Origin: GCA-003244245 sp050699575 | GTDB lineage: Bacteria > Actinomycetota > Actinomycetes > Mycobacteriales > Pseudonocardiaceae | DNA: 64,000 nucleotides | Assembly: GCA_050699575.1 (NCBI GenBank) | Contig: JBOHFG010000246.1 | Span: forward strand, 3,154 to 67,153 | Reading direction: 5' to 3' | Shown here: positions 43,098-51,250 of the stretch, piece after piece | How positions within the stretch are numbered: the stretch's first letter is position 1 | Layout of the letters: the number at the start of each line of letters is the position of its first letter | Notes under the pieces: generated by a model | Seen by the model: the letters and a program-made list of their open reading frames with translations, nothing else | What the model was told of the DNA's origin: nothing | The model's database searches: none | Program-made: the position numbers and the translations under genes

Positions 43098-43216
43098 CCG
43101 CTCCAGGGTAGCGAGAACCCCCCCGACCCGTTGCCTGGCCTCGGTGCGGTCACCCTGCGCGGGACCGCACCGGCGTCGGGCACAATAAATGGTGTTCACC
43201 GAGCTGAGGAGGAGCT

Positions 43217-43408
43217 GTGGCCAAGCGCACCGACCGGATCGATCCGACCTGGCCGAGCTGGTCGGAGGAGGACCACCCGGTGAGTGAGCTCGCTGCCCCG
43301 GTCCAGGGCGCGCTGTCCCCGTTCGGTGAGGTGACCTTCCCGTTGCCGGCGGATGAGCTTCCCTACGAGCACCCGCATACCGAGATCAACCGGAGCGACA
43401 GCCGGTAG
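43217..43408 (+). CDS. Small conserved actinobacterial protein
   Basis: This 63-residue acidic protein starts with GTG behind GAGGAG and opens MAKRTDRIDPTWPSWSEED. The composition is proline- and acid-rich without membrane segments. It occupies the place of mycobacterial Rv0863, between the Rv0862c-like gene and the molybdenum cofactor genes. Function is unknown. It starts 119 bases from the divergent gene, so the two may share a promoter region. Confidence 0.75.
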   Translation: MAKRTDRIDPTWPSWSEEDHPVSELAAPVQGALSPFGEVTFPLPADELPYEHPHTEINRSDSR

Positions 43409-43545
43409 CGGGGTCCCTGCTGGACCCTGTTTCGGTTCCGTTAAGGTGCCGTCACCGCACGGCCGGACCATCGCTTGGCCGAGCGGGCTCGCCGCCTCCT
43501 GGGGGCGAGTCAACTGCTCCCGCTTGTCCGACACCACTCGAGGTC

Positions 43546-44418
43546 ATGGCTGAGCGTCCTCCCGGATCATTCCGGCTACGTGATCGTCCTTACCTGCTCG
43601 CTTGTGCGGCCGGTGGAGTTCTTCTCGTCGTGCTGGCCGTGATCGCGGTGTTCCTGGTGTCCCCCTTCGGAGCTGGCGAGGCCAGCAAGGCTGCCCCGTC
43701 CCCGGCGCCCGCTGTGGCCGTCCCGACCACCACGATCCCGCCCGCCGTGCTCCCGGAAGACCCCGCAGCGTTGCCGCAGAGCACCACCTACACCGTCATC
43801 GAACGGGCGCCACGGGACCTCGGTCCGCTGGAGCCCACCGACGGCGCAGTAGTTCACCCACGACGGGAAGTTGTGGTGTACGCCGCTCCTGGTGGCGCCC
43901 CGATCGCCAGGCTCGGGCCGCAGCAGATCGGTGACACCTGGCTGCCAGTGATCGTCCAGCAACCTGGGTGGGTACAGGTGTTGCTACCTTCGCGACCCAA
44001 CTCTTCGGTGGGCTGGGTGACCGACACTGCACTCGATCGGGCGGTAACGCCGTATCTCATCCGGGTGCACCTTCGTTCCCTCGGTATGGAGTTGTTCAAG
44101 GGAGGTCAGCGCCTGGGCAACTGGACCGTGGGTATCGGTAAGCAGTCCGCACCCACGCCAGTCGGGCGGACGTTCCTGCTCGGTTCGTTCAGCGACACCG
44201 CCCAGCGATACTCACCGGTGATCTTGCCGTTGGGTGCGCACAGCCCCACTTTGGACAGTTTCGGTGGTGGGCCGGGAACTGTTGCGATTCATACCTGGCC
44301 CACGGCCACTGTCTTCGGCACCCGTTCCAGCGATGGCTGCATCCGGGTGCCGTCGGATGCGCTCCATCAGTTGATCCAAGTTCCTCTGGGAACACTCGTG
44401 CTCATTGATGAGAACTGA
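43546..44418 (+). CDS. L,D-transpeptidase (YkuD-type) with N-terminal membrane anchor
   Basis: A 290-residue protein with a single transmembrane helix at about 20-45 (LACAAGGVLLVVLAVIAVFLV), a Pro/Thr-rich linker, an SH3-like segment and a C-terminal YkuD domain. The catalytic histidine is in TVAIHTWP and the cysteine in SSDGCIRVP, matching the family S/T-x-G-C motif. Such enzymes form 3-3 cross-links in peptidoglycan outside the membrane. The gene overlaps the region ahead of the next secreted protein. Confidence 0.9.
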   Translation: MAERPPGSFRLRDRPYLLACAAGGVLLVVLAVIAVFLVSPFGAGEASKAAPSPAPAVAVPTTTIPPAVLPEDPAALPQSTTYTVIERAPRDLGPLEPTDGAVVHPRREVVVYAAPGGAPIARLGPQQIGDTWLPVIVQQPGWVQVLLPSRPNSSVGWVTDTALDRAVTPYLIRVHLRSLGMELFKGGQRLGNWTVGIGKQSAPTPVGRTFLLGSFSDTAQRYSPVILPLGAHSPTLDSFGGGPGTVAIHTWPTATVFGTRSSDGCIRVPSDALHQLIQVPLGTLVLIDEN

Positions 44419-44455
44419 GCACACGAGAGAACTGAAACAAACGAAAGGACAGCAT

Positions 44456-45286
44456 GTGAACAGTAGGAAGCTCGCCGGCGTCAGTGCTGCCAGCGTCGGT
44501 GCTGCCACCGCCGTCGCGGCCCTGCTGCTGGGGACCCTGTCCGGCTCCGCTGGCGAAGAGCCCACCGCCTCGGCATTCGGGATCGCCGCGGACGGTTTAC
44601 TGCCTATCGCACCGACTCCGTTCGTCGAGGCACCGGGCGACGGGCGCAAGGCACTCCTTGAGGTCCCGGGGCCGAGCAAGAACGGTCTCTATGTTGGGGT
44701 GCTCAAGGTCGAGGCCGAGCGTTTCCGGTCCAAGGCCACCGCGGTGAAGGTCGACATCCTCGGGCTGAAGCTCAAGGTCATTGAGGCCACCTGCGAAAAT
44801 GGCCACGGTGGCTCCTCGCTCATCGGAACTGATGGTGACGGCAGCTCATCGCCATACTCGGGTCAGGCGCTGGATGTCTCGCCGGTGGTCAAGGTTGAGT
44901 TCAACCGGCAGCACCGGGACCACGACAAGCTCACTGTCGACGCCGCGGTGATCTCGCTGCTGCCCGGGGGTAGGCGTGGCGTGGCGTTGTCGCAGAAGGA
45001 CCTCGACCTCTTCAAGGGTCTCGCGTCCAGCAACCTGAAGGTGCCGGCCAAAGTGGAGGACGTGAAGGCTCAGAAGCCGGGCGCTCCCACCATTGGTGAC
45101 CTGGTGACCTCCCTCAAGGTGCTCAACCCGGGCCTCGTCACTCCCAAGGGTGATCGTGAGTCACTGGAGGAGATCGTGGTCTCCTCCGCAAGCTGCCGTG
45201 AAGAGCACCACGAGAACCGTCACGAGCAGAAGGAAGAGGCGCCGCCGCCGCATCCGGTTGAGGCGCACCTGCCGGTCACGCACTAA
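44456..45286 (+). CDS. Secreted protein of unknown function
   Basis: I start at the GTG at 44456, which has GAAAGGA upstream, giving 276 residues. A signal peptide is evident (KLAGVSAASVGAATAVAALL) with cleavage likely near SGSAGEE. The mature part has beta-rich segments with repeated Lys/Val patterns, a single cysteine pair, and a His/Glu/Pro-rich tail. It may belong with surface proteins of the choice-of-anchor type, but I cannot assign a family with confidence. It follows the L,D-transpeptidase, so a cell-envelope role is plausible. Confidence 0.75.
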   Translation: MNSRKLAGVSAASVGAATAVAALLLGTLSGSAGEEPTASAFGIAADGLLPIAPTPFVEAPGDGRKALLEVPGPSKNGLYVGVLKVEAERFRSKATAVKVDILGLKLKVIEATCENGHGGSSLIGTDGDGSSSPYSGQALDVSPVVKVEFNRQHRDHDKLTVDAAVISLLPGGRRGVALSQKDLDLFKGLASSNLKVPAKVEDVKAQKPGAPTIGDLVTSLKVLNPGLVTPKGDRESLEEIVVSSASCREEHHENRHEQKEEAPPPHPVEAHLPVTH

Positions 45287-45296
45287 TCTGATCAGC

Positions 45297-45343
45297 ACTG
45301 TCGAGGGGGCTGACGCGAGATGCGCGTCAGCCCCCTCGACAGT
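45297..45343 (+). terminator. Strong hairpin terminator
   Basis: The arms at 45297-45317 and 45323-45343 are perfectly complementary over 21 bases around a five-base loop, and are very G+C-rich. There is no T run, as is usual in actinobacterial terminators. It lies 11 bases behind the secreted-protein gene and ends that transcript. Confidence 0.92.
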
Positions 45344-45486
45344 TGGGTGCCCTTCAAGTACCGCCAACCCCCTCTGATACAGCTCCTCACAGCTACCAAC
45401 CCTGCGCCGGATTTCTTTTCTACGGTAGCAGAACCTAATCCGAACGGATGGTCACCGCGGATGTGGTCGGGCCGTAGGATCGGCTG

Positions 45487-45969
45487 GTGAGCTCTCCGGG
45501 ACGCCTGACCCATGTTGATGAGCGCGGCGCGGCGCGGATGGTTGATGTGTCCGATAAGCCGCCCTCGGCCCGGGAAGCTGTCGCCTCGGGTGTTTTTCGC
45601 ACCACCGAGGAAGTAGTGCGGCTGCTGCGCGCTGAACAACTCCCTAAAGGTGACGCTCTGGCCACTGCCCGCATCGCGGGCATCATGGCAGCCAAGCGAA
45701 CGCCCGACCTGATCCCGTTGTGCCATCCTCTTTCGTTGACCGGGGTGACGGTGGACCTGCACGCCTCAGGTTCCGAGGTTCGGATCACCGCCACGGTCCG
45801 CACCACTGACCGCACGGGAGTGGAGATGGAGGCGCTCACCGCGGTCGCCGTCGCCGGGCTGGCCCTGCACGACATGGTCAAGGCCGTCGATCCCACCGCC
45901 GTGCTTGACGCGGTGCGGGTTGAACGCAAGACGGGTGGCAAGACCGGCCCGTGGATCCGGGAGGATTGA
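45487..45969 (+). CDS. moaC: Cyclic pyranopterin monophosphate synthase accessory protein MoaC
   Basis: MoaC converts the radical SAM product of MoaA into cyclic pyranopterin monophosphate, the first intermediate of molybdenum cofactor. The 160-residue protein has the signature KRTPDLIPLCHPLSLTGV and EMEALTAVAVAGLALHDMVKAVD, with the catalytic Lys/Asp region intact. It starts with GTG and overlaps the next gene by one base (TGATG). No moaA lies in the window. Confidence 0.96.
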   Translation: MSSPGRLTHVDERGAARMVDVSDKPPSAREAVASGVFRTTEEVVRLLRAEQLPKGDALATARIAGIMAAKRTPDLIPLCHPLSLTGVTVDLHASGSEVRITATVRTTDRTGVEMEALTAVAVAGLALHDMVKAVDPTAVLDAVRVERKTGGKTGPWIRED

Positions 45970-46958
45970 TGACCCGTCGTGGGGTGGTCGTGGTGGCGTC
46001 CAACCGTGCGGCCGCCGGGGTGTATGCTGACCGTACCGGCCCGGTCATCGTTGACTGGCTGTGTGAGCGTGGCTATCAGACACCGGATCCCGTGGTGGTG
46101 CCGGACGGCTCACCGGTGCGTGACGCGGTGGCGGTGGCGGTGGCCGACGCGGTCGACGTCGTGCTGACCACCGGTGGCACCGGGATCAGCCCCACCGACC
46201 GCACCCCGGAGGCCACTGAGCCGCTGCTGGACCGGCACCTGCCCGGATTGGCGGATGCGATCCGATCGGCCGGACTGCCCCGGGTGCCCACCGCGGTGCT
46301 CTCGCGCGGGCTGGCCGGGGTGGCCGGTCGCACGCTGGTGGTGAACCTGCCCGGCTCCACCGGCGGAGTCCGGGACGGCCTGACGGTGCTCGACCGGATA
46401 CTTGATCACGCTATCGAGCAGCTGCACGGCGCAGATCACGTCGGCAGTGGAACCGGCCAGCCGTCGGGCCTCGCCCATGGCCACCCTTCGGGCCTCGCCC
46501 ATGACCACAGGGTTCCTTCGGGTCCCGCGGGGGTGGGTGTCGTGGTTCGTGCGGTGGTCACCGAGGATCCGCTCGACGTCGAGGAGCACGCCCGGGTGGT
46601 CAGCCAACCGGCCGCCGGCGCTGTGGTGAGTTTTTCCGGTGTCGTCCGCGATCATGACGGTGGTCGTGGGGTGCGCGCGTTGGAGTACTCTAGCCATCCT
46701 GATGCTGGTGACGTGATCATGCGGGTGGCGGCCCAGATCGCCACGGCGCATCCGGAGGTGCTCGGGTTGGCGGTCAGCCACCGCATTGGACCGCTAGCGA
46801 TCGGTGACTCGGCACTGGCCTGTGCCGTGGCCGCGGCTCACCGTGGGGCCGCTTTCGCGGCGTGCGCGGCGCTGGTCGATGAGGTGAAGCTGCAGTTGCC
46901 TATCTGGAAGCGGCAGGAGTTTTCTGACGGCTCCGAGGAATGGGTCAACTGTCCGTAA
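45969..46958 (+). CDS. MogA/MoaB-MoaE fusion protein for molybdenum cofactor synthesis
   Basis: I start at the ATG overlapping the moaC stop, giving 329 residues. Residues 1-155 are a MogA/MoaB domain with LTTGGTGISPTDRTPEAT and VNLPGSTGGVRDG, which activates molybdopterin by adenylation. Residues about 190-329 are MoaE, the large subunit of molybdopterin synthase, with GAVVSFSGVVRDHD and the catalytic lysines in VKLQLPIWKRQEF. A His/Gly/Pro linker with an eight-residue repeat joins them. In mycobacteria these are separate adjacent genes (mog and moaE2). Confidence 0.93.
   Translation: MTRRGVVVVASNRAAAGVYADRTGPVIVDWLCERGYQTPDPVVVPDGSPVRDAVAVAVADAVDVVLTTGGTGISPTDRTPEATEPLLDRHLPGLADAIRSAGLPRVPTAVLSRGLAGVAGRTLVVNLPGSTGGVRDGLTVLDRILDHAIEQLHGADHVGSGTGQPSGLAHGHPSGLAHDHRVPSGPAGVGVVVRAVVTEDPLDVEEHARVVSQPAAGAVVSFSGVVRDHDGGRGVRALEYSSHPDAGDVIMRVAAQIATAHPEVLGLAVSHRIGPLAIGDSALACAVAAAHRGAAFAACAALVDEVKLQLPIWKRQEFSDGSEEWVNCP
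46461..46508. repeat. Two 24-bp repeats in the MogA-MoaE linker
   Basis: Two adjacent in-frame units encode PSGLAHGH and PSGLAHDH, followed by a degenerate third (VPSGPA). They lengthen the flexible linker between the two enzyme domains. Confidence 0.85.
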
Positions 46959-46975
46959 GGACCCGGTCGTAAGGC

Positions 46976-47224
46976 TCAGCCGCCAGCGAACGGCGGTAGC
47001 ACATCCAGCTCGGCGCCGGGCCGCAGCGGAGTAGCGCGATCGCGTACCGCGACCGAATCGAGCAGGAAGCTGCAGGCGGCCAACACCCTGCGCAGCGCTT
47101 CGCCGTGCCGGGCAGCGATCGTGTCCAGCGCATCAGCTACGGTCGCCCCGTCGCCGATGTCGACGTGCTCACTGGGCAGGCCGGCAGCGGCGCGTGCCGC
47201 TGCGAAGTAGCGCACGGTCACCAC
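46976..47224 (-). CDS. moaD: Molybdopterin synthase small subunit MoaD
   Basis: An 82-residue ubiquitin-fold protein ending in the essential Gly-Gly (PPFAGG), the carrier of the thiocarboxylate sulfur. It opens VTVRYFAAARAAAG, typical of MoaD. It is convergent with the MogA-MoaE gene, whose MoaE half is its partner subunit, with 17 bases between the stops. Confidence 0.93.
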   Translation of the reverse strand: MVTVRYFAAARAAAGLPSEHVDIGDGATVADALDTIAARHGEALRRVLAACSFLLDSVAVRDRATPLRPGAELDVLPPFAGG

Positions 47225-47435
47225 AGTTGCGCCTCCGATCCTCCCTATCGGGCGGGTTGACTGCCTGGAACCTCGCCGGTACCGGCTTCACAGCTCAGGA
47301 GTCCCCACGTAATGGCTCGCCCCCGAACAATAGCTGCTCGAAGCCTTAGCGAAACAACGGGTCGCCGCCAGGGAAACGGAAAATGCTGGGGCTTCCGGGT
47401 ATCCTGCCCGTAGGTGCGGAGGTATTCTTTCCGGC
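47225..47435. other. Intergenic region between moaD and the HTH-TOBE gene
   Basis: Two divergent genes leave 211 bases that should hold both promoters. I looked for a molybdenum-cofactor riboswitch or an operator and found no convincing conserved structure. Confidence 0.5.
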
Positions 47436-47840
47436 ATGCCGCACTACCGGATGTCAGAGATTGCTGAGCTGTTCGGCGTAAGCGATGACACCGTTCGGCG
47501 CTGGGCTGATTCCGGGCAACTGACCGCGATCCGGGATGCCGGTGGTCGCAAGGCGGTGGACGGGGTGGAGCTCGCGGCGTTCGCCAAGTCCCAGGCGCAC
47601 GCCACGCCTGACCCGTCCCTCGTGGACCGTTCGGCGCGCAACCGTTTCGTCGGGCTGGTCACCGACGTGATCGTGGACAAGGTGATGGCCCAGGTGGAGA
47701 TCCAGTGCGGACCCCACCGGGTGGTCTCCCTGATGAGCAGCGAGGCGGTACGAGACCTGGGGCTCGTACCGGGGGTCCTCGCGGTGGCTGTGGTGAAGTC
47801 GACCGTGGTCATGGTCGAGACCCCAGGAGGACGTGCATGA
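47436..47840 (+). CDS. HTH (MerR/excisionase-like) protein with TOBE molybdate-binding domain
   Basis: This 134-residue protein has an N-terminal helix-turn-helix (RMSEIAELFGVSDDTVRRWADSG) and a C-terminal TOBE/Mop domain (RNRFVGLVTDVIVDKVMAQVEI to VVKSTVVMVE) that binds molybdate. It lies directly upstream of modA with a four-base overlap and is probably the molybdate sensor that controls uptake; whether it represses or activates cannot be told. Confidence 0.88.
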   Translation: MPHYRMSEIAELFGVSDDTVRRWADSGQLTAIRDAGGRKAVDGVELAAFAKSQAHATPDPSLVDRSARNRFVGLVTDVIVDKVMAQVEIQCGPHRVVSLMSSEAVRDLGLVPGVLAVAVVKSTVVMVETPGGRA

Positions 47841-48592
47841 AGCGGTGGGTGACGGTGGGTCTCGTGGCCGGGTTGGCGCTCGCCGGTTGCGGTGGTGCCC
47901 AGAGCGGGCAGTCCGCGCGGGTGCCGGTCACCGTGCTGGCGGCGACGTCGCTCCAGGCTGTGTTCACCACGTTGACACCACAGTTCGAGGCCGCTAATCC
48001 CGGTGCTGAGCTGAAGTTCAGTTTCGGCGGTTCGTCGGATCTGGCCCAGCAGATCATCAACGGTGCTCCCGCTGACGTCTTCGCCTCGGCCAATGAGACC
48101 CAGATGACGAAGGTGGCCGACGCCGGGAAGGTGGCCGGCGCATCGCGGCCGTTCGTCACCAACGTGCTCACCATTGTGGTGCCGCCAGGTAATCCGAAGA
48201 ACATCCACTCGTTTGCCGACCTGGCCAAGCCAGGAGTCACTGAGGTCGTGTGCGCTCCGCAAGTGCCCTGCGGAGCGGCCACCATAAAGATCGAGCAGGT
48301 CACCAAGATCAAGCTCAGTCCGGCCAGTGAGGAACAGGACGTGCTGTCGGTGCTGTCCAAGGTTGAGGCCAAGGTGGCCGATGCCGGGCTGGTCTACGTC
48401 ACCGACGCGCGAACCGCCGCTGGGAAGGTCCAGGAGATCGACTTCTCGGAGGCCGGTCAAGCCGTCAACACCTACCCCATCGCGGTGCTCAACGGTGCCC
48501 CGCAGGCCCAGCTTGCGCAGGCCTTCGTGACGTTCATTCATAGCCCTGGCGCGCAACAGGCGTTCGCGGCCGCCGGCTTCGGCGCTGTGTGA
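47837..48592 (+). CDS. modA: Molybdate ABC transporter substrate-binding lipoprotein
   Basis: I start at the ATG overlapping the HTH-TOBE stop, giving 251 residues. The signal ends in the lipobox LAGC (Cys18), so the protein is membrane-anchored outside the cell. The binding fold opens TVLAATSLQAVFTTL and has FSFGGSSDLAQQI, with the Ser/Thr residues that hold the oxyanion. It is the first of modABC. Confidence 0.94.
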   Translation: MKRWVTVGLVAGLALAGCGGAQSGQSARVPVTVLAATSLQAVFTTLTPQFEAANPGAELKFSFGGSSDLAQQIINGAPADVFASANETQMTKVADAGKVAGASRPFVTNVLTIVVPPGNPKNIHSFADLAKPGVTEVVCAPQVPCGAATIKIEQVTKIKLSPASEEQDVLSVLSKVEAKVADAGLVYVTDARTAAGKVQEIDFSEAGQAVNTYPIAVLNGAPQAQLAQAFVTFIHSPGAQQAFAAAGFGAV

Positions 48593-48613
48593 TTCAGGCC
48601 AGGCCGAACCCGC

Positions 48614-49426
48614 GTGACCCGGACCAGGGATCCGCACACTATTCGCACCGGACTACCCGGTGTGCTGTGGCTGCCTGCGCTGGCTGCGCTCGGGCTGATC
48701 CTGCTGCCGGTGATCGGGCTGGTCGTGCGGGCACCGTGGCCCCGGTTCCTCCCGCTGGTCACCAGCGAGTCGGCGCGCACCGCGCTGGAGCTCTCGCTGC
48801 GCACCGCGGCGGTGTCCACGGTGCTGTGCGTTGTGCTCGGCGGGCCGCTGGCGGTGGTCCTGGCCCGCGGATCGCTGCCGGGCCTGCGGCTGCTGCGCTC
48901 GGTGGTCCTGCTGCCGCTGGTGCTGCCACCGGTGGTCGGCGGGTTGGCGCTGCTGTACCTGCTGGGGATCAGCGGGTTCGCCGGGTATGCCCTGAATATC
49001 GCGTTCGGCGTGCGCGTGCCGTTCACCACCACCGCGGTGATCCTGGCGCAGACGTTCGTGGCGATGCCGTTTCTGGTGGTGAGTTTGGAAGGGGCGCTGC
49101 GCACCGGCGGGGAGCGTTACGAGGTGGTCGCGGCGAGCCTCGGCGCGTCACCGTGGACGGTGTTCCGCCGGGTCACCGTCCCGCTGGTGCTGCCTGGCCT
49201 CGGCTCCGGCACGGTGCTCAGCTTCGCGCGGTGCCTGGGGGAGTTCGGGGCCACCATCGCCTTCGCGGGCAGCCTGCAGGGGGTGACCAGGACGCTGCCG
49301 CTGGAGGTTTACCTGCAGCGGGAGGTCGACGCTGACGGCGCGATCGCGCTGTCACTGGTGCTCGTGATGGTGGCCGTCGTCGTGATTGTTGTGGGCCGGC
49401 CCCGCTCGGCGGAGGGGGTGGGATGA
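48614..49426 (+). CDS. modB: Molybdate ABC transporter permease
   Basis: A 270-residue membrane protein with about six helices, starting at GTG. The EAA loop that contacts the ATPase is EVVAASLGASPWTVFRRVTVPL near residue 175. The C-terminal half has LGEFGATIAFAG, typical of ModB. It overlaps modC by four bases. Confidence 0.93.
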   Translation: MTRTRDPHTIRTGLPGVLWLPALAALGLILLPVIGLVVRAPWPRFLPLVTSESARTALELSLRTAAVSTVLCVVLGGPLAVVLARGSLPGLRLLRSVVLLPLVLPPVVGGLALLYLLGISGFAGYALNIAFGVRVPFTTTAVILAQTFVAMPFLVVSLEGALRTGGERYEVVAASLGASPWTVFRRVTVPLVLPGLGSGTVLSFARCLGEFGATIAFAGSLQGVTRTLPLEVYLQREVDADGAIALSLVLVMVAVVVIVVGRPRSAEGVG

Positions 49427-50499
49427 GTGCGGGGCTGACCGTTGAGGTGGCCGTGCGTCGCGGCGATTTCGCCCTGGACGTGACGCTGCAGGTAAGGCCG
49501 GGCGAGGTGGTCGCGGTGCTGGGACGCAACGGATCCGGCAAGTCCACCCTACTGGCGGCGGTCGCGGGCCTGCTGCGCCCCGACACCGGACGGATCGTCC
49601 TCGACGGCCGGGTGCTCACGGACACCGGTGCGGGGGTGCACGTGCCACCGCACCGCAGGCGCATCGGGCTGCTGGCTCAGGAGCCGTTGCTGTTCCCGCA
49701 CCTGTCCGTGCTGGACAACGTCGCGTTCGGTCCGCGCTGCGCCGGTGTTCGCCGGCAACCGGCTCGGGCGGCGGCGTTGCGCCGTCTCGCCGAGGTGGAT
49801 GCGGTCGAGTTCGCCCCGCGGCGGATACGGCGGCTGTCCGGCGGGCAGGCGCAGCGCATGGCGCTGGCCCGGGCGTTGGCCTCGGAACCTGACCTATTGT
49901 TACTGGACGAGCCGTTGTCCGCGGTGGACGTGGAGCTTGCGCCCGCGTTGCGGTCGCTGCTGCAGACGGTGCTCACTGACCGGCTCACCCTCATCGTCAC
50001 CCATCAGGTGATCGATGCGCTGGTGCTTGCGGATCGGGTGGTCGTACTCGACGGTGGCCGCGTGGTGGAGGAGGGCCCGACCCGCGAGGTGCTCACCCGG
50101 CCGCGCAGTGCCTTCGCGGCGCGGCTGGCCGGGTTGAACCTGGTGTCCGGCATCGCGACCGCCGGCGGGTTGCGTGCTGACGATGGCACCGAGCTGATCG
50201 GTGCGACCCACTCCACGGTGGTTGGTGCTGCGGCGGTTGCCGTGTTCACCCCCGCCGCGGTGGCTGTGTACCTGGACCCACCCAAGGGCAGCCCACGCAA
50301 TGTGATCTCGGATCGGGTTGCGGCGGTGGAACCGAACGGCACCCTGGTCCGGGTGCGTGGAGCTGCCGGGTTGGCGGCGGACATCACCCCGGTCGCTGCG
50401 GTGGAGTTGGGGTTGCATACCGGTGCCGGGGTGTGGTTTGTGGTCAAGGCTGCCGAGGTCGCTGTGTACGGCACGAATGGCTCCGTGCGTCCGGGATAA
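49423..50499 (+). CDS. modC: Molybdate ABC transporter ATP-binding protein with TOBE domain
   Basis: This 358-residue ATPase has Walker A GRNGSGKST, the signature LSGGQAQRMALARAL, Walker B LLLLDEPLS and the switch histidine in IVTHQ. The C-terminal 110 residues form a TOBE domain that senses molybdate. It powers uptake through ModB and completes the modABC operon, which supplies molybdenum to enzymes such as the CoxL protein in this window. Confidence 0.94.
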   Translation: MSAGLTVEVAVRRGDFALDVTLQVRPGEVVAVLGRNGSGKSTLLAAVAGLLRPDTGRIVLDGRVLTDTGAGVHVPPHRRRIGLLAQEPLLFPHLSVLDNVAFGPRCAGVRRQPARAAALRRLAEVDAVEFAPRRIRRLSGGQAQRMALARALASEPDLLLLDEPLSAVDVELAPALRSLLQTVLTDRLTLIVTHQVIDALVLADRVVVLDGGRVVEEGPTREVLTRPRSAFAARLAGLNLVSGIATAGGLRADDGTELIGATHSTVVGAAAVAVFTPAAVAVYLDPPKGSPRNVISDRVAAVEPNGTLVRVRGAAGLAADITPVAAVELGLHTGAGVWFVVKAAEVAVYGTNGSVRPG

Positions 50500-50547
50500 G
50501 ATCCCGGTGCGGGAGGTCAACAGTCGCCTGGGCAACCGGGCGGCCCG

Positions 50548-50895
50548 TCACCGCGCGGAGTGCGGACGCCCTGGTCGATTTCCGCCGGGGTGCTTGGGCA
50601 AGCTCGCGGCGTCCAGGTGCGCGGTCAGCTGGTCACGCAGCCACCGCGCGGTGGTGATGGGCAGGAACGTGTCGATGAAGCGCCAGGTGAGTAGCAGGTT
50701 GTCGATACTAACCTGGAGGTAGGTGGTGGGTGGGTGCTCACCGTCAGAAAAGACCAGCCGGTTCTCGAACCGCACCTCGTGTTCCTCCCAGCGCATGGGC
50801 TGCTGTTCGTGGACCAGGACACCGTCCTCCTCGAGGAAGCAGTGCTGCGACGGTGTGGTGGTCAGGGACATGGGGCATGTGTTTCTTTTGGTCAT
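50548..50895 (-). CDS. Hypothetical protein
   Basis: This 115-residue frame (a shorter start at 50871 is possible) has a plausible soluble composition with aromatic residues in the middle (RWEEHEVRFENRLVFSDG, LLLTWRFIDTFLPITTARWL). I recognise no family. It is convergent with modC, ending 49 bases from it. The start has only a weak ribosome-binding site. Confidence 0.5.
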   Translation of the reverse strand: MTKRNTCPMSLTTTPSQHCFLEEDGVLVHEQQPMRWEEHEVRFENRLVFSDGEHPPTTYLQVSIDNLLLTWRFIDTFLPITTARWLRDQLTAHLDAASLPKHPGGNRPGRPHSAR

Positions 50896-51250
50896 GGGTG
50901 GCAGTGCGGAGTGGTTGTGGTGTGAAGGAGACCAGCTCGCGGCGTGGAGTGGGCCGGGTTGGGTCAGGTGGAACCAGTGGGTCGGGTGATGGCATGGCCG
51001 GTGGGTGGTGGCCGGTTTCCACGATCACCGCTGTGGTGTCGACTTTGAGCTGGGCCCAGGCTATCCCGTTCTCCTCGACCGGGCTGTACGACCTCGGTCT
51101 TGTCGTTGAGCAACGCTGCCTGGATACCACCAGAGCAACCCTCACTGAGCCTCATGACCTCGCCAAACAACCGGCGCAGAATGGCCTGTTCTCAAATAAT
51201 TGTTTTCCTCCGGCCGCCGTTTCGGTCGCGTCGGGAGGGCTGAGTAGTGC
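50896..51250. other. Stretch without a recognisable gene
   Basis: About 355 bases separate the hypothetical gene and the methyltransferase gene, both on the minus strand. Overlapping short frames occur on both strands but none resembles a known protein. It may be a decayed gene; the composition remains G+C-rich. Confidence 0.4.

Noticed and set aside
47225..47435. Molybdenum cofactor riboswitch
   Set aside because: The position would suit one, but I could not trace the conserved stems.
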